DNA from: Gammaproteobacteria bacterium
Lineage (GTDB): Bacteria; Pseudomonadota; Gammaproteobacteria; Pseudomonadales; Oleiphilaceae
Assembly (NCBI GenBank): GCA_029268325.1
Contig: JAJUGC010000007.1
Location: 1 to 16,038, forward strand
Direction: 5' to 3'
DNA length: 16,038 nt
A program made the position numbers and the translations under genes. Shown piece by piece: positions 6,738 through 13,701 of the stretch (its first letter is position 1; every line of letters begins with the position of its first letter). The notes under the pieces were generated by a model. It searched no databases and was not told the DNA's origin. It worked only from the letters and a program-made list of their open reading frames with translations.

Positions 6738-7238
6738 GTCAAGGATGACAGGGACGCAAGGAAGAACACTAAGGATTGTATCCTCGCAGGGAATGGCGAG
6801 GGGAAGCAAGGAAATAAGGATAGCGAAGCTTGAGGGAATCCACTTGCCTTCGGGCAAGTGATGCCAAGGTTGGCAGGGAATATAGGGATAGCCACCAGGA
6901 TGGTTTCTTCGCACGGACTGCGAAGGGAAGCAAGGATGAGGGATATTCAGCTTCAGGGACTTTTCGGTTTGCCGTTACGGCAAACGCCGCCAAGGTTGGC
7001 AGGGAACTAGGGATAGCCTCCAGGATGGTATCTTCGCCGGATCTGCGAAGGGAAGCAGGGACAAAGGACTTTCAGCTTGAAGGACTTATAACCGCTGCTC
7101 GACAGGGCTGCGGGGCCAAGGTTGGCAGGGATAAGGACGTAACTAGGATTGTATCCTTGCATGGTTAGCAAGGGGAAGCAGGGACAAGGGATTGCAGCTT
7201 TAGGGATTCTTTACTTGTGAGCATGAAGCCTCGCAAGC
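6738..7238 (+). repeat. Four tandem ~125-nt units inside the CsrB-like RNA
   Basis: Units start at 6738, 6863, 6989 and 7115 (spacing 125, 126, 126). Each has, in order: a head hairpin G(T/C)CA-AGG(A/T)-TG(A/G)C then AGGGA; an AGGAT element; a mid hairpin (6782-6801, 6907-6925, 7032-7050, 7155-7173); the shared linker GGGAAGCA (6801, 6925, 7050, 7173) followed by more GGA; AGCTT (6827, 6949, 7074, 7196); and a closing hairpin without GGA in its loop (6841-6860, 6967-6985, 7092-7113, 7214-7237). Units 1 and 4 share AGGATTGTATCCT; units 2 and 3 share CCAGGATGGT. The pattern indicates growth by duplication, then divergence constrained by RNA pairing. Confidence 0.82.
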
Positions 7239-7332
7239 GTTCTTGGGTACATGATCTTACTACCCAGGAACTCCCAAGGAAGGTGTTGTACAGGGACCTG
7301 TAACCCACCACGATATACGACTAGATCAACAG

Positions 7333-7369
7333 GCGGCACTTCATATGAATTGCCGCTTTTTTCTTTTTT
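7333..7369 (+). terminator. Intrinsic terminator of the CsrB-like RNA
   Basis: GCGGCA (7333-7338) pairs with TGCCGC (7351-7356). The inner TTCAT/ATGAA can extend the stem past one mismatch. TTTTTTCTTTTTT follows at 7357-7369. The T-run is on the plus strand only, so it serves the RNA and not the convergent methyltransferase, whose stop codon is 6 nt away. Confidence 0.9.
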
Positions 7370-7375
7370 AGGCGG

Positions 7376-8029
7376 CTAGGCGGCCTGCCCCGCCCGGAAG
7401 ATGCGCACCCAGTTAAACTCCTCGAACTCATTGAGATCCGGCAGTGTGCGGTATTCCCGGCACTCCAACTGCTCATAGCCCGGCTCAGCCAGGTTGCGAA
7501 TCCGGGAGTCTGCCAGCAACACCAACGGGGCCTGTTGCAAAAACTGCGTCAGTAACGGCAGGTTATCCCGGTCATAGAGCACATCAGAGGCAAGAATCAC
7601 ATCGATCTCCGGCAGGCGCCAATCCTCGCTCAACTGCAGGGTCACTCCATTTAATTGTGCATTGGCCGCACAGGCATCCAGGGCCGCCGGATCTATATCG
7701 CAGGCAATCACTTCCCGGGCACCGGCCAGGGCGGCGGCAATGCCCGCCACACCGGACCCCGCGCCAAAGTCCAACACCCGCTTGCCTCTCACCCAATCCG
7801 GGTGCTTGAGCAGGTATTCGGCCATCGCCTGGCCGCTGGCCCAGCAAAACGACCAGTAGGCAGGCTCCGCCACCACCGCCTGGGCCTCTTCATGGCTAAG
7901 GGGCCCATCCATCACCGCCGGGTTAAAAAGATACAGCTGGAGATCCGGCACCGCTGGCAACGGCGTTGCCACCAAATCTGCCCGGGGCAGTACCGTACGG
8001 ATGTTGGCAAGCAGCGTTTCCCGATTCAC
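7376..8029 (-). CDS. Class I SAM-dependent methyltransferase (ETF-beta lysine methyltransferase-like)
   Basis: This is a cytoplasmic methyltransferase, probably acting on protein. SAM motif I is VLDFGAGSG (residues 85-93, counting from GTG 8029), followed by the acidic ribose-binding CDID (110-113) and motif DVILASDVLYD (143-153). The WSFCWASGQAMAEYLL block before motif I resembles ETF-beta lysine methyltransferases and PrmA-related enzymes, which is why I favour protein lysine methylation; the substrate is not shown by sequence. I chose GTG 8029 because GGAGAG (8041-8036 on the minus strand) is 6 nt upstream. ATG 8035 abuts that ribosome site. A frame open to 8110 is less likely. The product is 217 residues. 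It converges with the CsrB-like RNA and is divergent from mscS. Confidence 0.85.
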   Translation of the reverse strand: MNRETLLANIRTVLPRADLVATPLPAVPDLQLYLFNPAVMDGPLSHEEAQAVVAEPAYWSFCWASGQAMAEYLLKHPDWVRGKRVLDFGAGSGVAGIAAALAGAREVIACDIDPAALDACAANAQLNGVTLQLSEDWRLPEIDVILASDVLYDRDNLPLLTQFLQQAPLVLLADSRIRNLAEPGYEQLECREYRTLPDLNEFEEFNWVRIFRAGQAA

Positions 8030-8177
8030 AACCATCTCTCCAGACTGAGCTACAACAAGGGGCGCTATTATAGGGGGTCCGGGGTGCCTGGCAGAACCCT
8101 CCTGCACCATTTCGCCTGTCGGGCGCCAATTGCTTTGAATTCCTCCTGCCTAGTGCCCTCCCCTGGGAACTCAGTCA

Positions 8178-8206
8178 TAGACCTGCCCTGGCAAGTCCCC
8201 TACACT
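8178..8206 (+). promoter_or_regulatory. Candidate promoter for mscS
   Basis: TAGACC (8178-8183) and TACACT (8201-8206) each match 4 of 6 consensus positions and are 17 nt apart, about 60 bp before the mscS start. This is a weak match, offered as the best candidate in the gap. A stress sigma factor could also use such a site. Confidence 0.3.
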
Positions 8207-8264
8207 AGGGACAGCTCGAGAACTGCCAATCACGACAAAATCACAACAATCAGGAGACAACCCC

Positions 8265-9086
8265 ATGGATAACATCAACTTCGAGCTATCTCTGGAGCAG
8301 CTCTGGCCGCTTTTGATTGCCTATGCACCGAAACTGCTGCTGGCCCTGGCCACTCTGCTCATAGGTCTGTGGCTGATCAAGCGGTTCGTGGGCTGGATGG
8401 ACGGGCGGCTGGCAACCCGCACCGACCCCTCCCTGCACCGTTTCGCCCTCACCCTGGCCTCTATCGGGCTTAAGATTCTGCTGCTGATCAGTGTTGCCTC
8501 CCTTATCGGGATACCGACCACCTCCTTTATCGCCGTCCTGGGTGCCGCCGGCCTGGCCATTGGTCTGGCCCTGCAGGGCAGCCTGTCCAACTTCGCCGGC
8601 GGAGTTCTGATTCTGATCTTCAAGCCTTTCCGCGTGGGGGATGTCATTGAGGCGGCGGGTTACTCCGGCGTGGTGCGGGAAATCCAGATCTTCCACACCA
8701 TTCTCACCACCTTCGACAACCGTCGGGTAGTCATTCCCAACGCCCAACTTTCGAACAATAGCTTGGTGAACATTAATATTGAACCAACGCGACGTGTTGA
8801 CATGAAGTTCAGCATCAGCCACGGCGACGACATTGTGAAGGCAAAGAACATCCTGGCCAGCCTGTTGCAGGCAGACAGTCGGGTTCTTCAGGATCCGGCT
8901 CCGACCGTCGCCCTGTCTGAACTGGGAGAGAGTTCACTCAATTTCGTAGTGCGGGCCTGGGTGAAGACACCGGATTACTGGCCGGTGTTTTTTAACATGC
9001 AAGAACAGGTGAAACAGCGTTTTGATGCAGAAAACATCACCCTGCCCCATCCCCAGCGAACCATACGTCTGCACCAGGTCGCCTGA
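8265..9086 (+). CDS. mscS: Small-conductance mechanosensitive channel MscS
   Basis: MscS is an inner-membrane channel that opens under membrane tension and releases solutes after hypo-osmotic shock. The 273-residue protein has three N-terminal helices (about 19-40, 60-82, 88-122). The third is the pore helix, rich in small residues: AAGLAIGLALQGSLSNFAGG (94-113), then the kink and KPFRVGD (120-126). The cytoplasmic beta domain (VVIPNAQLSNN, 155-165) and the C-terminal alpha/beta domain complete the fold. Length is close to E. coli MscS (286). AGGAG at 8252-8256 lies 8 nt before ATG 8265. The nearby porin and nhaD suit an organism facing osmotic change, although those genes are separate units. 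Confidence 0.94.
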   Translation: MDNINFELSLEQLWPLLIAYAPKLLLALATLLIGLWLIKRFVGWMDGRLATRTDPSLHRFALTLASIGLKILLLISVASLIGIPTTSFIAVLGAAGLAIGLALQGSLSNFAGGVLILIFKPFRVGDVIEAAGYSGVVREIQIFHTILTTFDNRRVVIPNAQLSNNSLVNINIEPTRRVDMKFSISHGDDIVKAKNILASLLQADSRVLQDPAPTVALSELGESSLNFVVRAWVKTPDYWPVFFNMQEQVKQRFDAENITLPHPQRTIRLHQVA

Positions 9087-9117
9087 TCTTGCCCAATGAA
9101 CAGGATCAACTCTGTAC

Positions 9118-9138
9118 TGCCTGCAGGTCCTGCAGGCA
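9118..9138. other. Perfect 10-bp inverted repeat between mscS and the OmpA-type gene
   Basis: TGCCTGCAGG (9118-9127) and CCTGCAGGCA (9129-9138) are exact inverted copies around a single T. As RNA it would form a tight stem with the innermost pairs open. No T-run follows. It lies 61 bp before the porin ATG, so it could be an mRNA leader or 3'-end structure, or an operator. Confidence 0.4.
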
Positions 9139-9199
9139 ATGCAGCCAATAGTTCCTCCCGTGCATCCCCCACGGCAGGACCCGACAAGGAGAAACGTCG

Positions 9200-10339
9200 A
9201 TGAAGCGCAAGACCACACAACTGGCAACCTCGTTACTGGCGTCCCTGGCCCTGATCGGGCCGGCAGATGCCCGGGAAGAAGCTGGCGGCTTCTACATTAC
9301 CCCCAGCCTCAGCTATTTCTTCTTTGACCAGGAACGGAACCTGGACAATGACGCCGCCATTGGCCTGGGCCTGGGTTACGAATTCAACCGCCAATGGGCG
9401 GTACGGATCATGGGTGACTGGATGGAGCTGGACCAGGACCGTGGGCGCCAGGAGGTAGACGGACTCTGGTGGCACGGTGACCTGCTCTACCATTGGAATA
9501 TCAATGATCGCTGGCGCCCCTATGCGCTTGTGGGGATTGGGGATTTCCGGACCGATCCGGAAGAAGGCGGCCATGACCGCAGCACCACCTACAACCTGGG
9601 CGTTGGTATCAAGAAGGAAGTCCATGACCGTGTTGACGTACGCATGGAAGCCCTGGGCCTCTATGGCCAGGATGACAGCCATTGGGACGGCGCCCTGCAA
9701 GTGGGCTTCAACTACCTGTTTGGCGTCAGCTCCAGGCCTGCAGAACCGGAACCGCCTCGGGATAGCGACGGTGATGGCGTCTACGATCCCGATGACCGTT
9801 GCCCCAACACGCCAGCCGGCACCGAAGTGGATGCCCAGGGCTGTCCGCTGCCCGTGGGTGACGAGGACCAGGATGGCGTAACGGATGACCTGGACCGTTG
9901 TCCGGCAACGCCCCGCGGCGCCCGCGTCGATGCCCAAGGCTGTCCCTTGCAGCTGAAGGAAACCGTCACCCGCCGCCTGGATGTGAAGTTTGAAACGGAA
10001 TCCACCCGCATTGACCGGGAATATCTGGGAGACGTGGAGTCCCTGGCCGCCTTCTTGCAGGAATATCCCGACACCGAGGTGGTGATTGAAGGCCATTCCG
10101 ACAGCACCGGATCCGAGGCCTTCAACCTGAAGCTGTCCCAGGAACGGGCCGACTCGGTTCGCAATCACCTGATCGAGTACTTCAATATCAGTCCGGATCG
10201 GATCCGCGCCGTGGGCTATGGTGAGAGCCGTCCGATTGCCTCCAATGAAACCCCGGAAGGGCGCCAGGAAAACCGTCGGGTGGTTGCCGTGGTCTCGGCC
10301 ATCGTCACCAAAACCCAAATGAAGCAGGACACCCCCTAA
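9200..10339 (+). CDS. OprF/OmpA-type outer membrane porin with TSP3 repeats
   Basis: This outer-membrane structural protein anchors the membrane to peptidoglycan. The 379-residue product begins with a signal peptide (1-24, cleavage after PADA). An eight-strand-type beta barrel follows (about 28-175, ending NYLFGV). Next come two thrombospondin type 3-like calcium-binding repeats (DSDGDGVYDPDDRCPNTP from 188; DEDQDGVTDDLDRCPATP from 221), each closing with VDAQGCP. The OmpA C-terminal peptidoglycan-binding domain spans about 258-368, with D301 in EGHSDSTGS and R316 in LSQERADSV, the residues that contact diaminopimelate in this family. AGGAG (9187-9191) precedes ATG 9200. A strong terminator follows. 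It is OprF-like in architecture; I leave the symbol blank because several paralogues share this layout. Confidence 0.9.
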   Translation: MKRKTTQLATSLLASLALIGPADAREEAGGFYITPSLSYFFFDQERNLDNDAAIGLGLGYEFNRQWAVRIMGDWMELDQDRGRQEVDGLWWHGDLLYHWNINDRWRPYALVGIGDFRTDPEEGGHDRSTTYNLGVGIKKEVHDRVDVRMEALGLYGQDDSHWDGALQVGFNYLFGVSSRPAEPEPPRDSDGDGVYDPDDRCPNTPAGTEVDAQGCPLPVGDEDQDGVTDDLDRCPATPRGARVDAQGCPLQLKETVTRRLDVKFETESTRIDREYLGDVESLAAFLQEYPDTEVVIEGHSDSTGSEAFNLKLSQERADSVRNHLIEYFNISPDRIRAVGYGESRPIASNETPEGRQENRRVVAVVSAIVTKTQMKQDTP

Positions 10340-10345
10340 ACGAGA

Positions 10346-10377
10346 CCGGCAGGCGCACCAGTGGCTGCGCCTGCCGG
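10346..10377 (+). terminator. Terminator-like hairpin after the OmpA-type gene
   Basis: CCGGCAGGCGCA (10346-10357) and TGCGCCTGCCGG (10366-10377) pair over 12 bp with an 8-nt loop, starting 7 nt after the stop. The following CTCCTTTCTC is only moderately T-rich. It lies between convergent genes and may also stop transcription arriving from the degQ side. Confidence 0.6.
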
Positions 10378-10411
10378 AACTCCTTTCTCATCGCCAGCAC
10401 GGTCTAAGCCA

Positions 10412-11770
10412 TTAGCGCAACACCAAAAACAATGACGTCCGGCCCCGCTGCACCTGGATCAAGAGGCTCCTGCTGCCACTGACCGCTTGACGCAACTCAC
10501 TGAGTGAGCGTACCCGTTCCCGGTTCACCGCCACAATCAGATCCCCCGGACGAAAGCCCGCCCGAAATGCAGCACCACGACGTTCCACGGACACCACTTC
10601 CACCGCTGCCGGAGCACCAGCCGGATCCAAATAATCCCGCAAAGCGGCCCCTTCAAACACCCGGCTCAGATCCGCGCCACGCGCCACTTCCTGGGAAGGT
10701 TCCGCAATTTTCGCTTCAACCCGCCTCAGCTTGCCGTTGCGGTAGTACTCGATTTCCATCTTCTGTCCCGCCGGCTTCAGGCCAACCCGGTTGCGCAGGT
10801 CTGCCCCGGTGCGGATTGGCCGTCCGTCCACGCGCACAATGATGTCTCCCGGCTGGAGCCCTGCCTTGGCCGCGGCCCCGCCTTCCAGCACCTGGGCGAT
10901 CACCGCCCCATGGGCAATGTCCAGCCCGAAGGCTTCCGCCAACTCCGGCGTCATATCCTGAAAGGCCACACCCAGGGTTCCCCGGCGCACTTCACCATGT
11001 TCGATCAGTTGCGCCATTACCACTGAAGCGATTTCCGTGGGAATGGCAAAGCCAATACCGACGTTACCGCCAGCGGGAGCAATAATGGCCGAGTTGATCC
11101 CGATCAGCTCCCCTTTCAGATTCACCAAGGCTCCGCCGGAGTTGCCCGGGTTAATCGAGGCATCGGTTTGAATAAAATCCTCATAGCCATAGATCCCCAG
11201 GCCACTGCGCCCCAACGCACTGATAATGCCGGACGTGACTGTCTGGCCCAAGCCAAAGGGGTTACCGATAGCCACCACGAAATCCCCCACCTGCAATTCG
11301 GTAGAGTCAGCCATCTCCAGTTGCACCAGACGATCCGCTTCGATGCGCAAGACCGCCAGGTCCACCTGCTGGTCAGATCCGATCAGGGTGGCGGGAAAGT
11401 TACGCCCGTCCGCCAGCGTCACCTGGATTTCATCGGCATTGGCGACCACATGATGGTTGGTCAGGATGTAACCCTGGCGGGCATCCACAATCACCCCGGA
11501 GCCGGCACTCAAGGCGCGGCGGCGATTGCTGGGCTGCTCGGGAATATCGAAAAAGTGCCGGAAGAAGGGATCCTGCAACAGGGGGTTGTAGCGCTGGACG
11601 CGGGTAAAGGTCGCAATGTTGACCACCGCCGGGGTCACCTCGCGCAGCATGGGAGCCAGTGACGGCAGGGCCTGCCCGTCGGGCATGGCCGCCGGCAGCG
11701 CAGCCGCCGCAGGCCCTGTAAAGATCAGCATCACTAGCATGGAAATCATCAGGTGGCGTAAGGCCTTCAT
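10412..11770 (-). CDS. degQ: Periplasmic serine endoprotease, DegQ/DegP (HtrA) family
   Basis: This periplasmic protein-quality protease degrades or holds misfolded envelope proteins. The 452-residue product starts with a signal peptide (MKALRHLMISMLVMLIFTGP, cleavage near AAAA at 21-24). The trypsin-like domain has the triad H107 (TNHHVV), D137 (VDLAVLRI) and S211 (NPGNSGGAL). Two PDZ domains follow (about 255-345 and 360-450); the first has the LGVAF carboxylate loop. Length matches DegQ (455 in E. coli), and there is no long Q-linker as in DegP, so DegQ or MucD is favoured. ATG 11770 is chosen because the frame open to 11902 adds 44 polar residues ahead of a clear signal peptide, and GAGGA lies 10 nt upstream. 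It is divergent from ubiF. Confidence 0.92.
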   Translation of the reverse strand: MKALRHLMISMLVMLIFTGPAAAALPAAMPDGQALPSLAPMLREVTPAVVNIATFTRVQRYNPLLQDPFFRHFFDIPEQPSNRRRALSAGSGVIVDARQGYILTNHHVVANADEIQVTLADGRNFPATLIGSDQQVDLAVLRIEADRLVQLEMADSTELQVGDFVVAIGNPFGLGQTVTSGIISALGRSGLGIYGYEDFIQTDASINPGNSGGALVNLKGELIGINSAIIAPAGGNVGIGFAIPTEIASVVMAQLIEHGEVRRGTLGVAFQDMTPELAEAFGLDIAHGAVIAQVLEGGAAAKAGLQPGDIIVRVDGRPIRTGADLRNRVGLKPAGQKMEIEYYRNGKLRRVEAKIAEPSQEVARGADLSRVFEGAALRDYLDPAGAPAAVEVVSVERRGAAFRAGFRPGDLIVAVNRERVRSLSELRQAVSGSRSLLIQVQRGRTSLFLVLR

Positions 11771-11860
11771 AACCGAGTCATCCTCATGTGGGTTCTGTTG
11801 CTCACCATGGTATTGTCCACCCTTGCGGCGGAGCACGAAAAGCATCACATAACAAGGGCT

Positions 11861-11889
11861 TTGCTCTGCTCGGGCCAAGCCCCTATCAT
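11861..11889 (+). promoter_or_regulatory. Candidate promoter for the ubiF-hinT operon
   Basis: TTGCTC (11861-11866) and TATCAT (11884-11889, 5 of 6 matches) are 17 nt apart, giving a predicted start near 11896 and a leader of about 23 nt before ATG 11919. It lies in the 148-bp divergent region shared with degQ. Confidence 0.4.
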
Positions 11890-11918
11890 TAGACCAATCC
11901 ACTTGTTAGGTTGGGGCA

Positions 11919-13196
11919 ATGACCACAGATTTCGATATTATCATCGTCGGGGCAGGCATGGTGGGTTCGGCACTGGCCTGCGCCCTGGCGCCCAGCGGCG
12001 CCCGGATTGGACTCCTGGAGCGGGAGCTACCACCTTCCTTCGACCCGGCACAACCACCGGACCTGCGGGTCAGCGCCATCAATTATGCCAGTATCGAGCT
12101 CTTGTCCCGCCTGGGCGCCTGGCCCCGCGTCTTGGAGAAGCGGGCCTGTCCTTTCCGGCAACTGGCGGTCTGGGAGAAGCTGGAACTGCCATTTAGCCGG
12201 GGTGAATTCGACAGCCGCTTCAACCGTACCTGTTTCGATGCCAAGCAGGTCGATCAGGCCCAGTTAGGCTACATTATTGAAAACCGGCTCATCCAGTTAG
12301 CCCTACTGGAACAGCTCGAACAGTACCCCAACATCCAGCTGATTACCCGTAACCCCCTGGTCCAGGCCGACTTCGGCCAACAGCCTCCCCGCCTGACCCT
12401 GGAAGATGGCACCACTCTGATCGCTCCCTTGGTGGTCGGTTCCGACGGAGCCAACTCCCGGATCCGCCAGTGGGCCCAGATTGGCCAGTTCGCCGATGCC
12501 TATGCCCAGCATGCTCTGTTGGCTACCGTGGAAATCGAACCTCCCCAGCAGGATATCACCTGGCAGGCCTTTACCCCGACCGGCCCGTTGGCTTTCCTGC
12601 CCCTGGCCGATGTGGGCGGCAAGAGCTATGCCTCCCTGGTCTGGTACCATCAGGCGCAGCAAGGGCCAGAACTCCTAGGCATGCCCGACGGCGAGTTCCT
12701 GCAGGCGGCACAAACCACTTTCCCCCGGGAGCTCCCCCCCTTGAAGGCCCTGGTGGCACGGGGCAGCTTCCCGCTGGTCAAACGTCACGCCCTGAACTAT
12801 GTGAAACCGGGAGTGGCCCTGGTGGGCGATGCGGCCCACACCATCAACCCCCTGGCCGGACAAGGGGTCAACCTGGGCTTCAAGGACGTAGCCAGCCTGG
12901 CCCGCATCCTTCTGGAAGCCCGCCAACATGGAGAAGGCTGGGGAACGCTGGAGGTATTGCAACGCTATGAACGGGAGCGGCACACGGCCAATCAGCTGAT
13001 GATGAACCTGATGGACTTGTTCTATTACGGCTTTAGCAACAGCATTGCGCCTATCAAGCTACTACGGAACCTCGGCCTGGCTGCTGCCAGCCTGGCCAAA
13101 CCGGCCCAACGACCGGTGATTGCCTATGCCTTGGGCCTGCGTGACAGCCTGCCCTTGCCGGCGTTCCTTCGCGAACGTGTTCCCAACTTGATTTGA
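11919..13196 (+). CDS. ubiF: UbiF-type 3-demethoxyubiquinol hydroxylase (UbiH/UbiF/VisC family)
   Basis: This FAD-dependent aromatic hydroxylase of late ubiquinone synthesis adds a ring hydroxyl at the membrane. The 425-residue protein has the Rossmann GAGMVG (11-16), the DG motif GSDGANSR (174-181) and the second FAD motif GDAAHTINPLAGQG (303-316). Within the family it resembles E. coli UbiF most by eye: TWQAFTPTGPLAFLPL, then the C-terminal MDLFYYGFSNSIAPIKLLRNLGL and YALGL. Other family members (UbiH, UbiI, UbiM) hydroxylate different ring positions, so position specificity is less certain than family. It is a little longer than UbiF because of an insertion near 90-112. GGGG lies just before ATG 11919. 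hinT follows after 33 bp, probably in one operon. Confidence 0.8.
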   Translation: MTTDFDIIIVGAGMVGSALACALAPSGARIGLLERELPPSFDPAQPPDLRVSAINYASIELLSRLGAWPRVLEKRACPFRQLAVWEKLELPFSRGEFDSRFNRTCFDAKQVDQAQLGYIIENRLIQLALLEQLEQYPNIQLITRNPLVQADFGQQPPRLTLEDGTTLIAPLVVGSDGANSRIRQWAQIGQFADAYAQHALLATVEIEPPQQDITWQAFTPTGPLAFLPLADVGGKSYASLVWYHQAQQGPELLGMPDGEFLQAAQTTFPRELPPLKALVARGSFPLVKRHALNYVKPGVALVGDAAHTINPLAGQGVNLGFKDVASLARILLEARQHGEGWGTLEVLQRYERERHTANQLMMNLMDLFYYGFSNSIAPIKLLRNLGLAAASLAKPAQRPVIAYALGLRDSLPLPAFLRERVPNLI

Positions 13197-13229
13197 TATG
13201 GCCCTTCAGGAACCTACTCAGGAGCGACT

Positions 13230-13592
13230 ATGAGCGAAACCATTTTCGACAAGATCATCCGCAAGGAAATCCCCGCGGAGATCGTCTATGAGGACGACCT
13301 TAGCCTGGCCTTCAAGGACATCAATCCGCAGGCGCCCGTGCACCTGCTGATCATCCCCAAGCGCCGGATCGCCACCACCAACGATATTGGCCTGGACGAC
13401 CGCGAACTTGTGGGCCACCTCTACCATGTGGCCGGCAAAATCGCCAAGGAGCAGGGCTTTGCGGAAGACGGCTACCGACTGGTGATGAACTGCAACAACC
13501 ATGGCGGCCAAACCGTCTACCACATCCATGTGCATCTACTGGCCGGTAAGCCGTTAGGTTGGCCCCCATATACGGATCGACTCAAGGTTTAG
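13230..13592 (+). CDS. hinT: HIT-family purine nucleoside phosphoramidase HinT
   Basis: HinT hydrolyses AMP-lysine and other adenosine phosphoramidates as a cytoplasmic homodimer. The 120-residue protein is family length and has the histidine-triad HIHVHLL (residues 98-104) preceded by HGGQTVY. The N-terminal ETIFDKIIRKEIPAEIVYEDD and the central PQAPVHLLIIPK block match E. coli HinT closely. CAGGAG (13219-13224) lies 5 nt before ATG 13230. It lies 33 bp behind ubiF and ahead of a palindromic terminator-like hairpin, suggesting it is the last gene of that operon. The functional reason for the pairing is not evident. Confidence 0.93.
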   Translation: MSETIFDKIIRKEIPAEIVYEDDLSLAFKDINPQAPVHLLIIPKRRIATTNDIGLDDRELVGHLYHVAGKIAKEQGFAEDGYRLVMNCNNHGGQTVYHIHVHLLAGKPLGWPPYTDRLKV

Positions 13593-13639
13593 AAGTCTGA
13601 TCCAGGCTCCGGCCTAAACGGGCTCGCCGATCCTCTTAC

Positions 13640-13663
13640 AGAGAGGGTCGGCCGACCCTCTCT
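13640..13663. terminator. Palindromic hairpin between convergent hinT and nhaD
   Basis: AGAGAGGGTCGG (13640-13651) and CCGACCCTCTCT (13652-13663) form a perfect 24-nt palindrome. It would fold as a 10-bp stem with a GGCC loop. The sequence on the plus side is pyrimidine-rich (CCCTCATT) but has no clean T-run. Its position between two converging genes suggests a shared bidirectional terminator. Confidence 0.55.
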
Positions 13664-13701
13664 CCCTCATTAGCGAATCACCGCTTCCAGCAGCAACCGC
13701 T

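Larger units (their letters stand above)
6737..7369 (+). ncRNA. csrB: CsrB/RsmZ-class CsrA-sequestering small RNA, unusually long
   Basis: This transcript is predicted to bind and titrate the translational repressor CsrA/RsmA. By hand count it has about 35 GGA motifs on the plus strand, mostly AGGA or GGGA, against about five on the minus strand. Many fall in hairpin loops or single-stranded linkers: GTCA-AGGA-TGAC at 6738, loop AGGGAATG inside CCTCGC/GCGAGG at 6782-6801, loop CGGAC inside CTTCGCA/TGCGAAG at 6907-6925, and TACAG-GGAC-CTGTA near 7289. The CAGGATG form typical of CsrB repeats occurs at 6897 and 7021. A GacA-type site and -10 box lie upstream and a T-rich intrinsic terminator ends it. 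At about 630 nt it is much longer than E. coli CsrB (about 370 nt). Open frames across it are interrupted by hairpins and match nothing I know. The exact 5' end is unmeasured. Confidence 0.85.

Noticed and set aside
6830..7168. 112-codon plus-strand open frame across the repeat region
   Set aside because: It lies within the GGA-rich RNA, has no ribosome site at a sensible distance, and its sequence follows the RNA repeat rather than protein constraint.
6738..7238. CRISPR-like array, suggested by regular ~125-nt repeats
   Set aside because: The repeated parts are long and diverged, hairpin-covarying and GGA-rich; there are no identical 24-40 nt repeats with unique spacers and no cas genes nearby.
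9233..10318. 361-codon minus-strand frame opposite the OmpA-type gene
   Set aside because: A long antisense shadow of a GC-rich gene. The plus-strand product has a signal peptide, barrel, TSP3 repeats and OmpA domain, while the antisense product has no coherent domain.
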